From contig DDYN01000057.1 in the NCBI GenBank assembly GCA_002347965.1, positions 26,571 through 90,570 on the forward strand: a stretch of 64,000 bases of DNA, given 5' to 3'. The notes below the pieces were generated by a model. That model was not told the origin of the DNA and searched no databases. It was given only the letters and a program-made list of their open reading frames with translations. Both the position numbers and the translations under genes were made by a program. Each line of letters opens with the position of its first letter. Positions within the stretch are counted from its first letter, which is position 1. Positions 33,036 through 42,653 of this stretch are shown here, piece by piece. Source of the DNA: UBA2233 sp002347965 [NCBI: Nitrospirae bacterium UBA2233] (GTDB lineage Bacteria > UBA2233).

Positions 33036-33110
33036 GGGCCGTTAGCTCAGTGGCAGAGCATCTGCCTTTTAAGCAGAGGGTCGCTGGTTCGAATCCAGCA
33101 CGGCTCACCA
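33036..33110 (+). tRNA. tRNA-Lys (anticodon TTT)
   Basis: Acceptor GGGCCGT with ACGGCTC (one G-T pair), anticodon stem TCTGC/GCAGA around loop CTTTTAA, T loop GTTCGAAT, encoded CCA. Confidence 0.97.
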
Positions 33111-33356
33111 TTCTCTTTTTTCATTTCAACTCCCGTTTACCTTGAACCTCCTAAGGCCTACCCGTAGGCGTAAGCCCTCGTTACGCAAGGCCGTTGATCG
33201 AGGCGGCTTAGAAAATGCCTCGAGAGCATTTCCTAGTTCTCCAGGAAATACTTCCTTCGTTATACAAGGCGTTTGCTTGAAAAGAGCGAGCCTATGGTTT
33301 AAGCTAAAAAAGTCAGGATATACACATAACCCTATTTTGAAATGGGAGATTCCACG
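33111..33356. other. Intergenic leader with one imperfect hairpin
   Basis: No gene seen between tRNA-Lys and the RsbR-like gene. A stem of nine pairs with one mismatch (33209-33235, TAG.AAATGC with GCATTT.CTA) is present; no T tract follows, so a terminator is doubtful. Confidence 0.4.
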
Positions 33357-34205
33357 ATGTTGCAGGAGGCCGTAGTGTGCAGCCGTCCCGGAGAAGCACG
33401 GCCGAAAGGCTGCCCTGAAGCCGGTCAGAGTCAGTTTTTTGCCCTCAACGAAGCGCTGGACCAAGGCGAAGTGCGTCGGATTGCCAACGGCGTGACCGAC
33501 TTCCTGAAATCCGGGGGGTTTTCCAGTCCGTTCGAAGATCAAGCGTTTGAGGCCAAGTTCCGTAACGGGATGGAGCACTGGCTCGAAAGCCTGCTGGATG
33601 ACGATCTTCCGGAAGAATCCTACGCCCAAGACCGGATCAGGATCGGGCGCTCCTACGTCAAGAGGGGGCTCGCCATGACCATGATCGTCAAATCTTACTC
33701 CTACATCCGAAACGAGCTGATGCGCCTGCTTGACAGTCCCACCGTTCCGATGCTTATCGTCCTGGGTCAAAGGCTCGATGACGACCTAAGCTTGGTTCTC
33801 ATGGCCTACGAAAAAGAACAGGTTCGTCTTGTCGAGGAGAGCCTTTCCAACTACCGGACTATCCAGGAGCTCTCGAGCCCGGTCATTGAAGTCTCAAGGC
33901 AAACGCTGCTCGTTCCGCTCGTCGGCGAGATGGACGAGCAGCGCACGGACATCCTAGAGGATAAGCTACTTCAAGAGGTCGCCTCCAAAAAGGCCAAGCA
34001 AGTGCTGATGGAGTTCAGCGGCTGCGAAGTTAGGGATACCCACCTGACCAAGCGTCTTTTCGAAGCATGCAGGGCCGTAGAGCTGCTTGGGGCGCGCGTC
34101 GTGTTCGTCGGCATTCGTCCCTCTTTGGCGCGTACGCTCGTTTCGATCGGGGCGGACTCCGCCGGCTTTCGTGTCGTAAGGTCGCTAGCCGACGTCTTGG
34201 CTTAA
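33357..34205 (+). CDS. Second RsbR-like stressosome protein (globin-like sensor plus STAS)
   Basis: 282 residues from the ATG at 33357, chosen because GGGAG lies eight bases upstream; an ATG at 33342 is the alternative. Residues about 30-160 resemble a globin-coupled sensor fold (RIRIGRSYVKRGLAMTMIV), but the proximal His expected in IGxxHxRxGL is Tyr, so haem binding looks lost, as in Bacillus RsbR. A STAS domain follows (about 165-282), with SSPVIEV and RDTHLTKRL, the Thr at the usual phosphosite. Monocistronic; convergent with the men operon, with only seven bases between stops. Confidence 0.82.
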   Translation: MLQEAVVCSRPGEARPKGCPEAGQSQFFALNEALDQGEVRRIANGVTDFLKSGGFSSPFEDQAFEAKFRNGMEHWLESLLDDDLPEESYAQDRIRIGRSYVKRGLAMTMIVKSYSYIRNELMRLLDSPTVPMLIVLGQRLDDDLSLVLMAYEKEQVRLVEESLSNYRTIQELSSPVIEVSRQTLLVPLVGEMDEQRTDILEDKLLQEVASKKAKQVLMEFSGCEVRDTHLTKRLFEACRAVELLGARVVFVGIRPSLARTLVSIGADSAGFRVVRSLADVLA

Positions 34206-34212
34206 AAAAGGC

Positions 34213-35715
34213 CTAGAGCCAGGCCTCACGGAGCCGATGCCTTAGTAGCTTGCCAGAGGCGTTCCTGGGCAGGCTGTCAACGAACCGCACGTGGGCCGGC
34301 ACTTTGTAGCCCGCAAGCCGCTCCTTCAAGAATGCCTTGACATGGCCCTCATCAATCTTTTTACCCTCCCTAAGGAGCAGAAACGCCGCGACCGCCTGGC
34401 CCCAGCGGGCATCCGGCACGCCGATTACGCCCGCCTCTAGCACGTAAGGGTGGGACAGAAGGGCCGCCTCAACCTCCGCCGGATAGATATTCTCCCCGCC
34501 AGACACGATCAAATCACAGCGCCTGTCCGACACGTAAAGATAGCCCTCTTCATCCAGGGAGCCGACATCGCCCGTGTGCAACCACCCCCCTCGAAGGACC
34601 TCTGCCGTTTCCTTTGGCCTGCCAAAGTAGCCCGCCATGACGACCGGACTACGCACGAGGATCTCTCCGGCTTGTTCCGGCCCAAGGACGCGGCCGCACG
34701 TGTCCACGATGGATACCTCCGTAGGAAACAGCGGCTTGCCGGCCGAGCCTTGCTTTCTTGGGGCGTCCTCTTTGGAGAGGGTTGCCACCTGCGAGGCTGC
34801 CTCTGTAAGCCCGTACGTCTGAACGACGGGCGCGCCAAGCCTTTCGGCATCCTCTAGGAGCGAGAGCGGTACGGGCCCGCCGCCTACCAAAACGCAGCGA
34901 AGGCTGCCGGGGAACGGCCTGTGCCCCCTTGCGTCCAGGATTCTCGTCAGCATGACGGCCACGACAGATAGCATGCTCACGCCGTCCTCATCGATCGCCC
35001 GGTTGATCGCCTCGGGATCGAACCCGTTGTGGACGATCGCGGGGATGCCGTAGATCACGCTGCGCAGAAGAATCGAGAGCCCCCCTACATGGTAGAGAGG
35101 AAGGCTCGTAAGCCAGCAATCTTCTTTCATGACACCTAGGTTGAGCGCGGAACCCGTAGCGCTGAAGAAGTGGTTTCCGTAGGTTAGCATCGCTCCTTTT
35201 GGCGTTCCTGTCGTGCCCGAGGTGTAAAGGATGGAATGCACTCGGGAAAGCCGAATCGCGGAGCGCTCCGCCGCCTTGGCTGGCCCTAATGGCAAGGGCA
35301 GCTCCTTTATGGATACGGCACGAACTTGGGTATTCTTGCGGGCAAGCAGCAATGCCCTGTCCGCGTTGGGCTCGTCGTGAAGAAGAAGGCTCGCCCCGGC
35401 ATCTGCAAGCTGCCAGGCGAGCTCTTGCTCGGCAAGCCGGGTATTCAGCGGGACGAGGATGCCGCCGAGCTTGGGGAGGGCGTGGACAGCCAGCACGAAC
35501 TCTAAAGAATTGCCAGAAAGCAAGGCAACCCTTTGTCCGGCCCGAACGCCAAGGTCAAAAAGCCGCTTAGCGGTTAACCGTGCCAAACATTCCAGTTCGG
35601 CAAAGCAAACGCGCGTTTGGCCGCAGACAAGCGCCAGACGATCCGGCGTCAGCAGGGCGCGCTGGCTGAGCCACTCCGGCATGATGGCCTTTTGGTAAAA
35701 AGGCGGCTGCTTCAT
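34213..35715 (-). CDS. menE: o-Succinylbenzoate-CoA ligase
   Basis: 500 residues from the ATG at 35715, overlapping the menC stop by four bases; longer frames lie within menC. ANL-superfamily adenylation enzyme: P-loop YTSGTTGTPKGAML, VQTYGLTEAAS, LHTGDVGSLDEEGYLYV, and C-terminal PRNASGKLLRH with catalytic Lys. Activates o-succinylbenzoate for ring closure by MenB. Last gene of menFDBACE. General acyl-CoA ligases are similar, but the operon settles the role. Confidence 0.93.
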   Translation of the reverse strand: MKQPPFYQKAIMPEWLSQRALLTPDRLALVCGQTRVCFAELECLARLTAKRLFDLGVRAGQRVALLSGNSLEFVLAVHALPKLGGILVPLNTRLAEQELAWQLADAGASLLLHDEPNADRALLLARKNTQVRAVSIKELPLPLGPAKAAERSAIRLSRVHSILYTSGTTGTPKGAMLTYGNHFFSATGSALNLGVMKEDCWLTSLPLYHVGGLSILLRSVIYGIPAIVHNGFDPEAINRAIDEDGVSMLSVVAVMLTRILDARGHRPFPGSLRCVLVGGGPVPLSLLEDAERLGAPVVQTYGLTEAASQVATLSKEDAPRKQGSAGKPLFPTEVSIVDTCGRVLGPEQAGEILVRSPVVMAGYFGRPKETAEVLRGGWLHTGDVGSLDEEGYLYVSDRRCDLIVSGGENIYPAEVEAALLSHPYVLEAGVIGVPDARWGQAVAAFLLLREGKKIDEGHVKAFLKERLAGYKVPAHVRFVDSLPRNASGKLLRHRLREAWL

Positions 35716-36818
35716 GGCCCGACATGTCCGCTGAAAAGGGTATGGCGAAAGAGCGCATGCTCGTCTAGCTTTACTCCAAGACCCGGTAGGCCCAAGAGCG
35801 CCATCTTTCCCGCGGAAATCTCGGACGGCCGCACGACGATGTCGGAGCCGAGCAGTTCTCCCGTCGCCAGGCCGCAAGCCGGGCCGCCTTCAGGAAGCAT
35901 GCAGGCAAGCTGTAGGGCGGCCGCGATGCCGACGGAAGAATCGAGCGTCGTGGTGACGTACGCCTTGAGCCCGGCGTCTTGAGCGAGCGATGTGACATCG
36001 AGGGCTTTTTTAATGCCCCCCAAGATCATGGGCTTCAAGACGAGCACGCTTGCGGCGCCCATCTCAATCACCCGAGCCGCGCTTTGGACGTCAGCGATCG
36101 CCTCATCGGCCGCAATCACCGTTTGGACGGATTCTTGAACGCGCTCGAGCCCTTCTAGGTCGTCTGCGGAAACGGGCTGTTCGACCAGTTCGATACCGCA
36201 ACCTTCTAGGGCTCGGATAGCCAAGATGGCCTGTTGGACGCCCCATGCACCGTTGGCATCCAGGCGGATCTTGACCCCTGGCCCTATAGCCTCTCGCACG
36301 GCGGCCACGCGCTCCTTTTCTTCTTGGAGGCTCGACGCCGCGCCCACCTTGAGCTTGATGCAGCCAAACCCCGCTTCCTTGGCGGCCTTTGCCTCGAGCG
36401 CCGCCCCGTTGGCCGACTCAGAAGCAATGAGCGCGTTCACTTCGACGGCGTTCCGCTTTGGGCCGCCAAGAAGCCCCGCGATGGGAGTGCCTCTATGTTG
36501 GGCGAGGACATCCAGAAGCGCCGTTTCGATGCCAAAGGCGAGGGGTGGCGGTAGCACCCGCGGTCCTTGAGGCCAGGTCTCGGCCTTGGTTCCGATCAAC
36601 CCGGGGGCAAGCGCGGCAAGCGTGTTTGTCAAGCCATGCAGGCCGTCAGCACAAGAAGACAAGGGGTGCAAGGATGCCTCTCCAAGCCCTTCGAGCCCGG
36701 CATCGGTCCCGATCCGGATCAAAAGCCCCTCCCGGTACTCAAGGAGCCCTTTTGCCGTTCGAAGCGGGGTACGAAACGGCAGCTTAAAGGCCGTCCAGGT
36801 AACGGCCGCGATGTTCAT
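35712..36818 (-). CDS. menC: o-Succinylbenzoate synthase
   Basis: 368 residues from the ATG at 36818 (ATGA overlap with menA). Enolase superfamily, muconate-lactonising subgroup: catalytic KLKVG lysine (near 160), metal ligands in IRLDANGAW, ELVEQPV and IAADEAIAD, and the second Lys in VLKPMILGG. Dehydrates SHCHC to o-succinylbenzoate. Dipeptide epimerases share this fold, but the setting is menaquinone synthesis. Confidence 0.93.
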   Translation of the reverse strand: MNIAAVTWTAFKLPFRTPLRTAKGLLEYREGLLIRIGTDAGLEGLGEASLHPLSSCADGLHGLTNTLAALAPGLIGTKAETWPQGPRVLPPPLAFGIETALLDVLAQHRGTPIAGLLGGPKRNAVEVNALIASESANGAALEAKAAKEAGFGCIKLKVGAASSLQEEKERVAAVREAIGPGVKIRLDANGAWGVQQAILAIRALEGCGIELVEQPVSADDLEGLERVQESVQTVIAADEAIADVQSAARVIEMGAASVLVLKPMILGGIKKALDVTSLAQDAGLKAYVTTTLDSSVGIAAALQLACMLPEGGPACGLATGELLGSDIVVRPSEISAGKMALLGLPGLGVKLDEHALFRHTLFSGHVGP

Positions 36819-37699
36819 AGGCAAAGCCCTAAAGCAAGGAGAATTCCGCAGGCCAAATGGAGCAGGGCCGTCTTCTTGAGCACTTCGTTGAGGGCCTGAC
36901 CGTTCGTTCCTTTCAAGACTTGCCAGAGCGCTTGCATCCCGATCGGGGCCGTAAGCCAAGAAAGCCCCACCCACGGCCCGGCGCCAAGCAGCCAAAGCAA
37001 GGCCACAAAAGCGTAGGCGGCGACGATCAAAAGCGCATACTCAAGCCGGGTGAGCTCTGCCCCAAGCCGAACGGCCAGCGTCCTTTTGCCAGCCTTTTTG
37101 TCCGTTTCGATGTCCCTTAGGTTGTTGACGACCAAAATGGCCGTGACGCTGCACCCGACGGGCAAGGACGCCAAAAGGGCCAGGCGGCTCAGCTCGAGCG
37201 TCTGTAGGTAGGCGCTGCCCACGACGGCCACAACGCCGAAAAAGACGAACACGAAGGCATCGCCGAGCCCGTTATAGCCCAGCGGCCAAGGGCCCGCAGT
37301 GTACCAAACGGCGGATACGATGGATAAAGCACCGGCCGCCAGGATAGGCCAGCCGCCTGTAGAAACCAGGTACAATCCAATAAGCGCAGCCGCTCCGAAG
37401 ACAATGCCCGTAGCAAGCCGGACGCTCGACGGGGATGCAAGCCCGCTTTGCGTGACCCTGACAGGCCCAAGCCTTCCAAGGTCATCGGCGCCAGCCTCGA
37501 AATCGAACACGTCGTTGGCCAGGTTGGCGCCAATTTGTATCAGGAGCGAGGCCAAAAGCACCGCCAGAAACACCAAAGGGCGAAAGACGCCCTCGCTAAG
37601 CCCGACAGCCGTTCCTACAAACACGGGGACAACGGCCGCAGAAAGCGTGTAAGGGCGGGCCGCCAGCACCCAAACCCGCCATGATGGCATTTTTTGCAT
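36815..37699 (-). CDS. menA: 1,4-Dihydroxy-2-naphthoate polyprenyltransferase
   Basis: 294 residues, integral membrane UbiA-family enzyme with about eight helices. The first Asp-rich motif is NLANDVFDFEAGADD (near residue 60) and the second is VNNLRDIETDKKAGKRTL (near 188). It prenylates DHNA in the membrane. Four-base overlap with menC. Confidence 0.95.
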   Translation of the reverse strand: MQKMPSWRVWVLAARPYTLSAAVVPVFVGTAVGLSEGVFRPLVFLAVLLASLLIQIGANLANDVFDFEAGADDLGRLGPVRVTQSGLASPSSVRLATGIVFGAAALIGLYLVSTGGWPILAAGALSIVSAVWYTAGPWPLGYNGLGDAFVFVFFGVVAVVGSAYLQTLELSRLALLASLPVGCSVTAILVVNNLRDIETDKKAGKRTLAVRLGAELTRLEYALLIVAAYAFVALLWLLGAGPWVGLSWLTAPIGMQALWQVLKGTNGQALNEVLKKTALLHLACGILLALGLCL

Positions 37700-37708
37700 G
37701 TCGGCCCG

Positions 37709-38530
37709 CTAAGGAAACCTTGGAAACTTTGAAAAATCCGGGTCGCGCTTCTCCAAAAAGGCGGCTTTGCCCTCTTTTGCCTCTTCGGTCAGGTAGTAAA
37801 GCAGCGTTGCGTCGCCTGCCAGCTGCTGGAGGCCCGCTAGCCCGTCCGTATCGGCGTTGAAGGCCGCCTTGAGGAAGCGGATGGCCGTCGGGCTCTTCTT
37901 CAGGATTTCCCCGGCCCAACGGAAGGTTTCCTCTTCGAGACGCTCCAAGGGGACAACGGCGTTGACAAGCCCCATTTGGAGAGCCTCCTTGGCCGAATAC
38001 TGCCGGCAGAGGTACCAGATCTCCCTGGCCTTCTTGTGCCCCACGATCCTAGCGAGCATCGTGGCGCCATAGCCCGCATCGAAGCTCCCCACCTTCGGAC
38101 CTGTTTGCCCGAACACGGCGTTTTCGGCCGCGATCGTCAAGTCGCAGACCACGTGCAGTACGTGGCCCCCGCCGATCGCGTACCCAGCCACCATCGCGAT
38201 GACCGGCTTGGGTAGCGTACGAATTTGACGTTGAAGGTCGAGGACGTTGAGCCTTGGCACGCCGTCTTCGCCGACGTAGCCGCCCTCGCCCCGGATGCGC
38301 TGATCGCCCCCCGAACAGAACGCCTCGTTGCCCTGGCCTGTCAGGATGACCACCCCTACGCCCGGATCGTCTCTTGCCTCTTCGAACGCCTCTTTGAGCT
38401 CGAGGATCGTAAGCGGCCTGAAGGCGTTCCGGACGTGGGGCCGGTTGATCGTAACCTTTGCCATCCCCTCGGCCTTCTCGTAGAGGATGTCTTTATAGTC
38501 GCGGACCTTGTTCCAAGAAACGGTAGACAT
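37709..38530 (-). CDS. menB: 1,4-Dihydroxy-2-naphthoyl-CoA synthase
   Basis: 273 residues, crotonase fold. [20 protein letters not shown] forms the oxyanion hole and flexible loop region typical of Men[16 protein letters not shown] follows, and the C-terminus SKFPRFP closes the active site of the neighbouring subunit. Full length. Confidence 0.96.
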   Translation of the reverse strand: MSTVSWNKVRDYKDILYEKAEGMAKVTINRPHVRNAFRPLTILELKEAFEEARDDPGVGVVILTGQGNEAFCSGGDQRIRGEGGYVGEDGVPRLNVLDLQRQIRTLPKPVIAMVAGYAIGGGHVLHVVCDLTIAAENAVFGQTGPKVGSFDAGYGATMLARIVGHKKAREIWYLCRQYSAKEALQMGLVNAVVPLERLEEETFRWAGEILKKSPTAIRFLKAAFNADTDGLAGLQQLAGDATLLYYLTEEAKEGKAAFLEKRDPDFSKFPRFP

Positions 38531-38543
38531 CGGAAAGCTCCCT

Positions 38544-40334
38544 TCAGGGTAGGTTTGTATCCCATCTGCAGGATTCGAGCGCCATAATCGCGGCCAACGA
38601 AAGCTTTTGATGCAGCCTAAGGTTCGTATCTCTGTTTGAGCTCACCTCTAGAAGGCTCACCCCGGGCGCAAGGAGGCTTTCCTTCAGCCCTTCCATGAAC
38701 GCTCGCTTCGTTGCAGGCTTTTGGTAGGCAAGGCCGTAAAGCGAGGCCACGTGGCAAAAATCCAGGCCAAGCGGGGTCCCGAACAGTTCCTCGAAGTGTT
38801 CGGCCTTTTTGGCCTGAGGAAGGAAAGAAAAAATCCCCCCGCCGTCGTTGTTCAACAAGACGACAGTGGCCCGAAGGCCGTGGCGTTTTGCGGCCAGAAG
38901 GCCGTTCATATCGTGATAGAAGGAGAGATCGCCCACGACCAAAACGAGCGGACCGGGCAGCGCGGCGGCCGCACCCAGCGCGGAGGAAACGACCCCGTCT
39001 ATACCGCTAGCACCCCGGTTCGCCAGAAAACGGAGCCGAAATGGGGTCGAAAAGAAGAAGGCGTCCAAGTCGCGCACCGGCATGCTGTTTCCGATAAACA
39101 GCGTGGCACCCTCCGGCAAGGCTTGAGGCAGGGTATTGAGAACCCAGGGCTCGGAGGGCGCGGGTTCGGCCTCAAGAGCGGCCACAAGCGCGCCGCGTGC
39201 GACAAGCGAAGCTTGAATCCAGCGGGTTGCGAACCCTCCTGGTTCAGCCTTTTGCCCAAGGATTCGGCAAAGCCCCTCCAAGAGCAGACGAGGGTGGGCT
39301 TGGAGCACGCTTGAGGTTCTAAGGCCAGGGTCGCTCCAGCCCTCCCCTCCGTCCACAAAGGTCTGCCTTGCGCCTTGGAGGCTTTGGAGGTAGGAAAGCA
39401 ACGTCTTAGAAGTGGGTGTGGCACCAAAGCGCAGAACGAAACTCGGGGCGAGCGAAAGGGCTGTTCGCTCGTGGCCAAGGAGCGTATCGTAGGTGTCGAT
39501 CGCAAGCGGGCAGGCATGCCCGCTACTTCTAACCTGCGAGAGCGGGTCGCATAAGATAGGGAACCCGAGCGCTTCTGCAAGGTCTATAACGGCCGAAGGA
39601 AAGCCCGGGTCGTCTTGCGGGCCGCACACGATCAGCCCTCTTTGGGTCTCGCCAAGCTCGGCTGCAAGCCCTTTGAGGGCATCTTGGGTAAGCTGGCCCG
39701 GTGCTTGCGAGGTGGTGACGTATGGCCTGTAGTCCTCTCTTGGGCTGTCCTGTGTGCTTGACCCGGAATCTATCGGCACGAGCGGCTCGCGAAAAGGGAA
39801 GTTAAGGTGGACGGCCCCCAGGGGCTTCGAGCGTGCCTCCGCCACGGCCCGGCAGGCCAGCATGCGCACGTAGCGGAGTGCTTCCTTGGAGGCTTCAGGG
39901 AGGGGAACTTCGATAGAAGCCTTGACGTGGACGCCAAAAAGCCTTGTCTGGTCGATCGTCTGGTTGGCCCCCACATCCCTTAGCTCGGGCGGCCTGTCTG
40001 CCGTAAACACCAAAAGCGGCACGCGGGCGTAGCGCGCCTCAACCACGGCGGGGGCAAAGTTGAGCGCCGCCGTACCCGAGGTAGAAACGATCGCGACGGG
40101 CTCTCTCAAGACCTTCGCCATTCCTAGACCAAAGAATCCGGCGGAGCGTTCGTCGATATGGACCCATACTTTGATGTCCGGATGTTTGCGCAACAAAAGC
40201 GCAAGCGGGGTTGAGCGTGACCCGGGACACAAGCAGGCATTCCGGACGCCGGACCTTGCCAGCTCGTCTACGAAAGCACTCACGAAGGCATGGAGGGCCC
40301 TTTGGGCGGCTAGTTCTTGCCGTTCAGCGCCCAT
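38544..40334 (-). CDS. menD: SEPHCHC synthase
   Basis: 596 residues, thiamin-diphosphate enzyme. N-terminal [13 protein letters not shown] with catalytic Glu in the [13 protein letters not shown] stretch, [16 protein letters not shown], and the cofactor motif [14 protein letters not shown] to NNDGGGIFS (GDx...NN). Joins 2-oxoglutarate to isochorismate. It overlaps menF by 25 bases. Confidence 0.95.
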   Translation of the reverse strand: MGAERQELAAQRALHAFVSAFVDELARSGVRNACLCPGSRSTPLALLLRKHPDIKVWVHIDERSAGFFGLGMAKVLREPVAIVSTSGTAALNFAPAVVEARYARVPLLVFTADRPPELRDVGANQTIDQTRLFGVHVKASIEVPLPEASKEALRYVRMLACRAVAEARSKPLGAVHLNFPFREPLVPIDSGSSTQDSPREDYRPYVTTSQAPGQLTQDALKGLAAELGETQRGLIVCGPQDDPGFPSAVIDLAEALGFPILCDPLSQVRSSGHACPLAIDTYDTLLGHERTALSLAPSFVLRFGATPTSKTLLSYLQSLQGARQTFVDGGEGWSDPGLRTSSVLQAHPRLLLEGLCRILGQKAEPGGFATRWIQASLVARGALVAALEAEPAPSEPWVLNTLPQALPEGATLFIGNSMPVRDLDAFFFSTPFRLRFLANRGASGIDGVVSSALGAAAALPGPLVLVVGDLSFYHDMNGLLAAKRHGLRATVVLLNNDGGGIFSFLPQAKKAEHFEELFGTPLGLDFCHVASLYGLAYQKPATKRAFMEGLKESLLAPGVSLLEVSSNRDTNLRLHQKLSLAAIMALESCRWDTNLP

Positions 40335-41788
40335 CGCATCGCTTCGAGCTTCAAGCGCGATTCTTCAAGCTCCGCCTTAGGGTCCGAGTCGGCCATGATG
40401 CCGCAGCCAGCGTACAGAAGGGCTTCGTTGCCAGAAAGCAACGCGGAGCGTATCGCGACAAACATCTCCCCGTCGCCAGATCCATCCAGCCATCCGACAG
40501 GGCCCGAATACCAACCGCGGTCGAACCCCTCCAGCGTGCGGATGAGCCAAAGGGCCTTTTCCTTTGGCAGCCCCCCAACCGCTGGTGTTGGGTGCAGGAG
40601 GTCTATTAAGTCCAGCACGTTGGCCGGCTTTCGTTTTAAAGTGCCCAAGACCAGGGTGTGAAGGTGCTGGATGTTCCTGATGTAGGCCGGCGAGGGGGAG
40701 GGCGAGAGAGTGAGCTCGCTACATAAAGGCGTAAGCGCCTTTATTATGGCGTCCACCACCAGCGCATGTTCCAAGCGGTTCTTTCGGTCCGAAAGAAGCC
40801 CTTCTTTAAGCCTTAAGTCCTCCTCGCAATCAAGCCCACGTCCGGCCGAGCCGGCAAGGCAGCTTAGCAATACGTGAGAGCCGTCATAAAGGCTTACCAG
40901 ACGCTCCGGCGTTGCCCCCAAGAAGCAGGCCTCGTCCTCCAAGAAGGCAAACAGGGTGCATTCGACGAAGCCTTGACGCATCCTGTCGAGGGCAAGGGTA
41001 GGGCTGATCCGGCCTTCCTGACGCATGCGGACCTGCCTGGCCAACACCACTTTTTGGAGCGTTCCTTCCCGTATCTTTTGGACTGCGGTGAAAACCGCCC
41101 TTTTCCAGCTCTCCGGCGATTCATTCTCGTTAGAATCTTCGGCCAGGCTGCCGGCTTGAGGCTCCGGCAACGCGCCAACGCCCTTCGATGACCCATCTAG
41201 GAGGCAGAATGCTTCATCAACCCGCTGCTTAAGCGTACCCTCGCTTTTCTTGCCGGCCATGAGATTCAGCGTAAGCCAAGAGAGGTTTCCTTTCGAGACG
41301 ATAAAGATTTTTGGAAGCACGAGCCGGCCCTGGCCGAAAGAAAGCCAATGGTTGGCCGGGTTTGCAGGGGTATCGAACGCGAACCCTGCAAACACGACCG
41401 GCCCTGGAAAAGGCGGGGCATCCCGATCGCTCACGATCGTTCTCGCAAGAAGGCTCTTCCAGGCACTGGAGGCCTTCTCAAACCGGCCCTCGCCGGCGCA
41501 ATCCACCCGCCATAAGCTGCCTATCCCGACCATCGAAAGCCCCCTGGACGGCCGCTCAAAAAAGGTTCGCGCCCCTTTGGCTTGACCAAAGACCGCCAAC
41601 GGGTCTACCCAAGGAATGCGAACCGTCACGCTCGTAAGCGCGGGCACGTCTGGATACAGCGCCTTGTCCGTTGCTTCCGCATAGGCACAACGCAACTTCT
41701 CGACCCAGGACAAAGCCTCAATGCGCGCCCTCAAGGATCCCTTATCTCGAAGACCTGAACGTTGTTGTTTTCTAGTCACTCCAGCCAT
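40310..41788 (-). CDS. menF: Isochorismate synthase
   Basis: 492 residues from the ATG at 41788; a TTG at 41824 and a GTG at 41779 (better spaced from an AAGGA) are alternatives. The C-terminal chorismate-binding domain has LQKVVLARQVRM, FLGATPERLVS, LAGSAGRG, HPTPAVGGLPKE and AGCGIMADSDPKAELEE with the Mg-binding Glu residues. First enzyme of menaquinone synthesis and first gene of the operon; chorismate comes from AroC at the other end of the window. Confidence 0.92.
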   Translation of the reverse strand: MAGVTRKQQRSGLRDKGSLRARIEALSWVEKLRCAYAEATDKALYPDVPALTSVTVRIPWVDPLAVFGQAKGARTFFERPSRGLSMVGIGSLWRVDCAGEGRFEKASSAWKSLLARTIVSDRDAPPFPGPVVFAGFAFDTPANPANHWLSFGQGRLVLPKIFIVSKGNLSWLTLNLMAGKKSEGTLKQRVDEAFCLLDGSSKGVGALPEPQAGSLAEDSNENESPESWKRAVFTAVQKIREGTLQKVVLARQVRMRQEGRISPTLALDRMRQGFVECTLFAFLEDEACFLGATPERLVSLYDGSHVLLSCLAGSAGRGLDCEEDLRLKEGLLSDRKNRLEHALVVDAIIKALTPLCSELTLSPSPSPAYIRNIQHLHTLVLGTLKRKPANVLDLIDLLHPTPAVGGLPKEKALWLIRTLEGFDRGWYSGPVGWLDGSGDGEMFVAIRSALLSGNEALLYAGCGIMADSDPKAELEESRLKLEAMRWALNGKN

Positions 41789-41912
41789 TCCTTGTATGGT
41801 AGCCCTGAGCGCCCGCGCATTCAAGGTTGTACGCCCAAGGGATCTTCGCTACACTAAAAAAGCTTCTTTTTTTTGGCCCTTTCGTCTTGTATGACCCTGG
41901 AAGGAGGCCGGA

Positions 41913-42653
41913 ATGGTTTCGTTTTCGCTCGTAAACCTTCTCGTTGCGTTCGGGGCCGGGGTGCTCTCGTTCCTATCGCCCTGCGTTCTGCCGCTCGTTC
42001 CAGCGCACCTTTCGTTTGTCGGCGGGTTTGCGGGCAAGGACCTCGAACAGGCCTACGGGGCCGACCCTAAGGCATTCAGGGGGCGCATCTTTGTTCGTTC
42101 CCTCATGTTCGTTTTGGGGTTTTCGCTCGTGTTCCTCCTTTTGGGGCTCGTCGTCGTCGGGCTCTTGGGGCCGATCGGCCGCTATAAGGGCTGGTTCGAG
42201 CGTGCGGCCGGCGTGCTGATTTTGACCCTTGGCGCGCATCTTTTAGGGTTCATCCGGCTCCCGTTTCTTTCGCGCGACGTCCGCTACCATGGGGCCATCC
42301 AGGGCTCGGGCACGCTCGTCGCGTTCCTTACGGGCGCGGCGTTCGGGTTTGGCTGGACGCCGTGCGTAGGGCCTATTTTGGCGGGTATTCTCGCGCTCGC
42401 AACGTTCCAGCATACGTTCTGGCAAGGGTTTTCCCTTTTGATAGCCTACAGCTTAGGGCTCGCGCTCCCGTTCTTCTTGGCCGGCGTGTTCGTCCCGCAG
42501 TTCTTTTTTTTATTTAAGGGGCTTCGCTCGAAAACGCTCGTGTTCGAGAAGGTGTCGGGCGTGCTGCTTATCGGTCTTGGCATCGTGCTCGTTCTTGGCC
42601 AGATGGGAACGATCTCGAGCTATCTGGTCGAAATCGGCCTTCCCACAATCTAG
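41913..42653 (+). CDS. ccdA: CcdA-family thiol-disulfide membrane transporter
   Basis: 246 residues, six transmembrane helices. The two redox cysteines lie in FLSPCVLPLVPAHLSFVGG (helix 1) and GWTPCVGPILAGI (helix 4). Moves reducing power from cytoplasmic thioredoxin to the periplasm, for cytochrome c maturation or other thiol proteins; the di-haem peroxidase and the exported rhodanese are possible clients (inference). AAGGAGG precedes the start. It ends in a stop shared in opposite directions with purN. Confidence 0.92.
   Translation: MVSFSLVNLLVAFGAGVLSFLSPCVLPLVPAHLSFVGGFAGKDLEQAYGADPKAFRGRIFVRSLMFVLGFSLVFLLLGLVVVGLLGPIGRYKGWFERAAGVLILTLGAHLLGFIRLPFLSRDVRYHGAIQGSGTLVAFLTGAAFGFGWTPCVGPILAGILALATFQHTFWQGFSLLIAYSLGLALPFFLAGVFVPQFFFLFKGLRSKTLVFEKVSGVLLIGLGIVLVLGQMGTISSYLVEIGLPTI

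Noticed and set aside
33126-33770. 214-codon minus-strand frame
   Set aside because: Antisense to the second RsbR-like gene; no domain.
41856-41874. AAAAAAG/CTTTTTT inverted repeat as a terminator between menF and ccdA
   Set aside because: The stem is A-T only and lies between divergent genes, where no terminator is expected.
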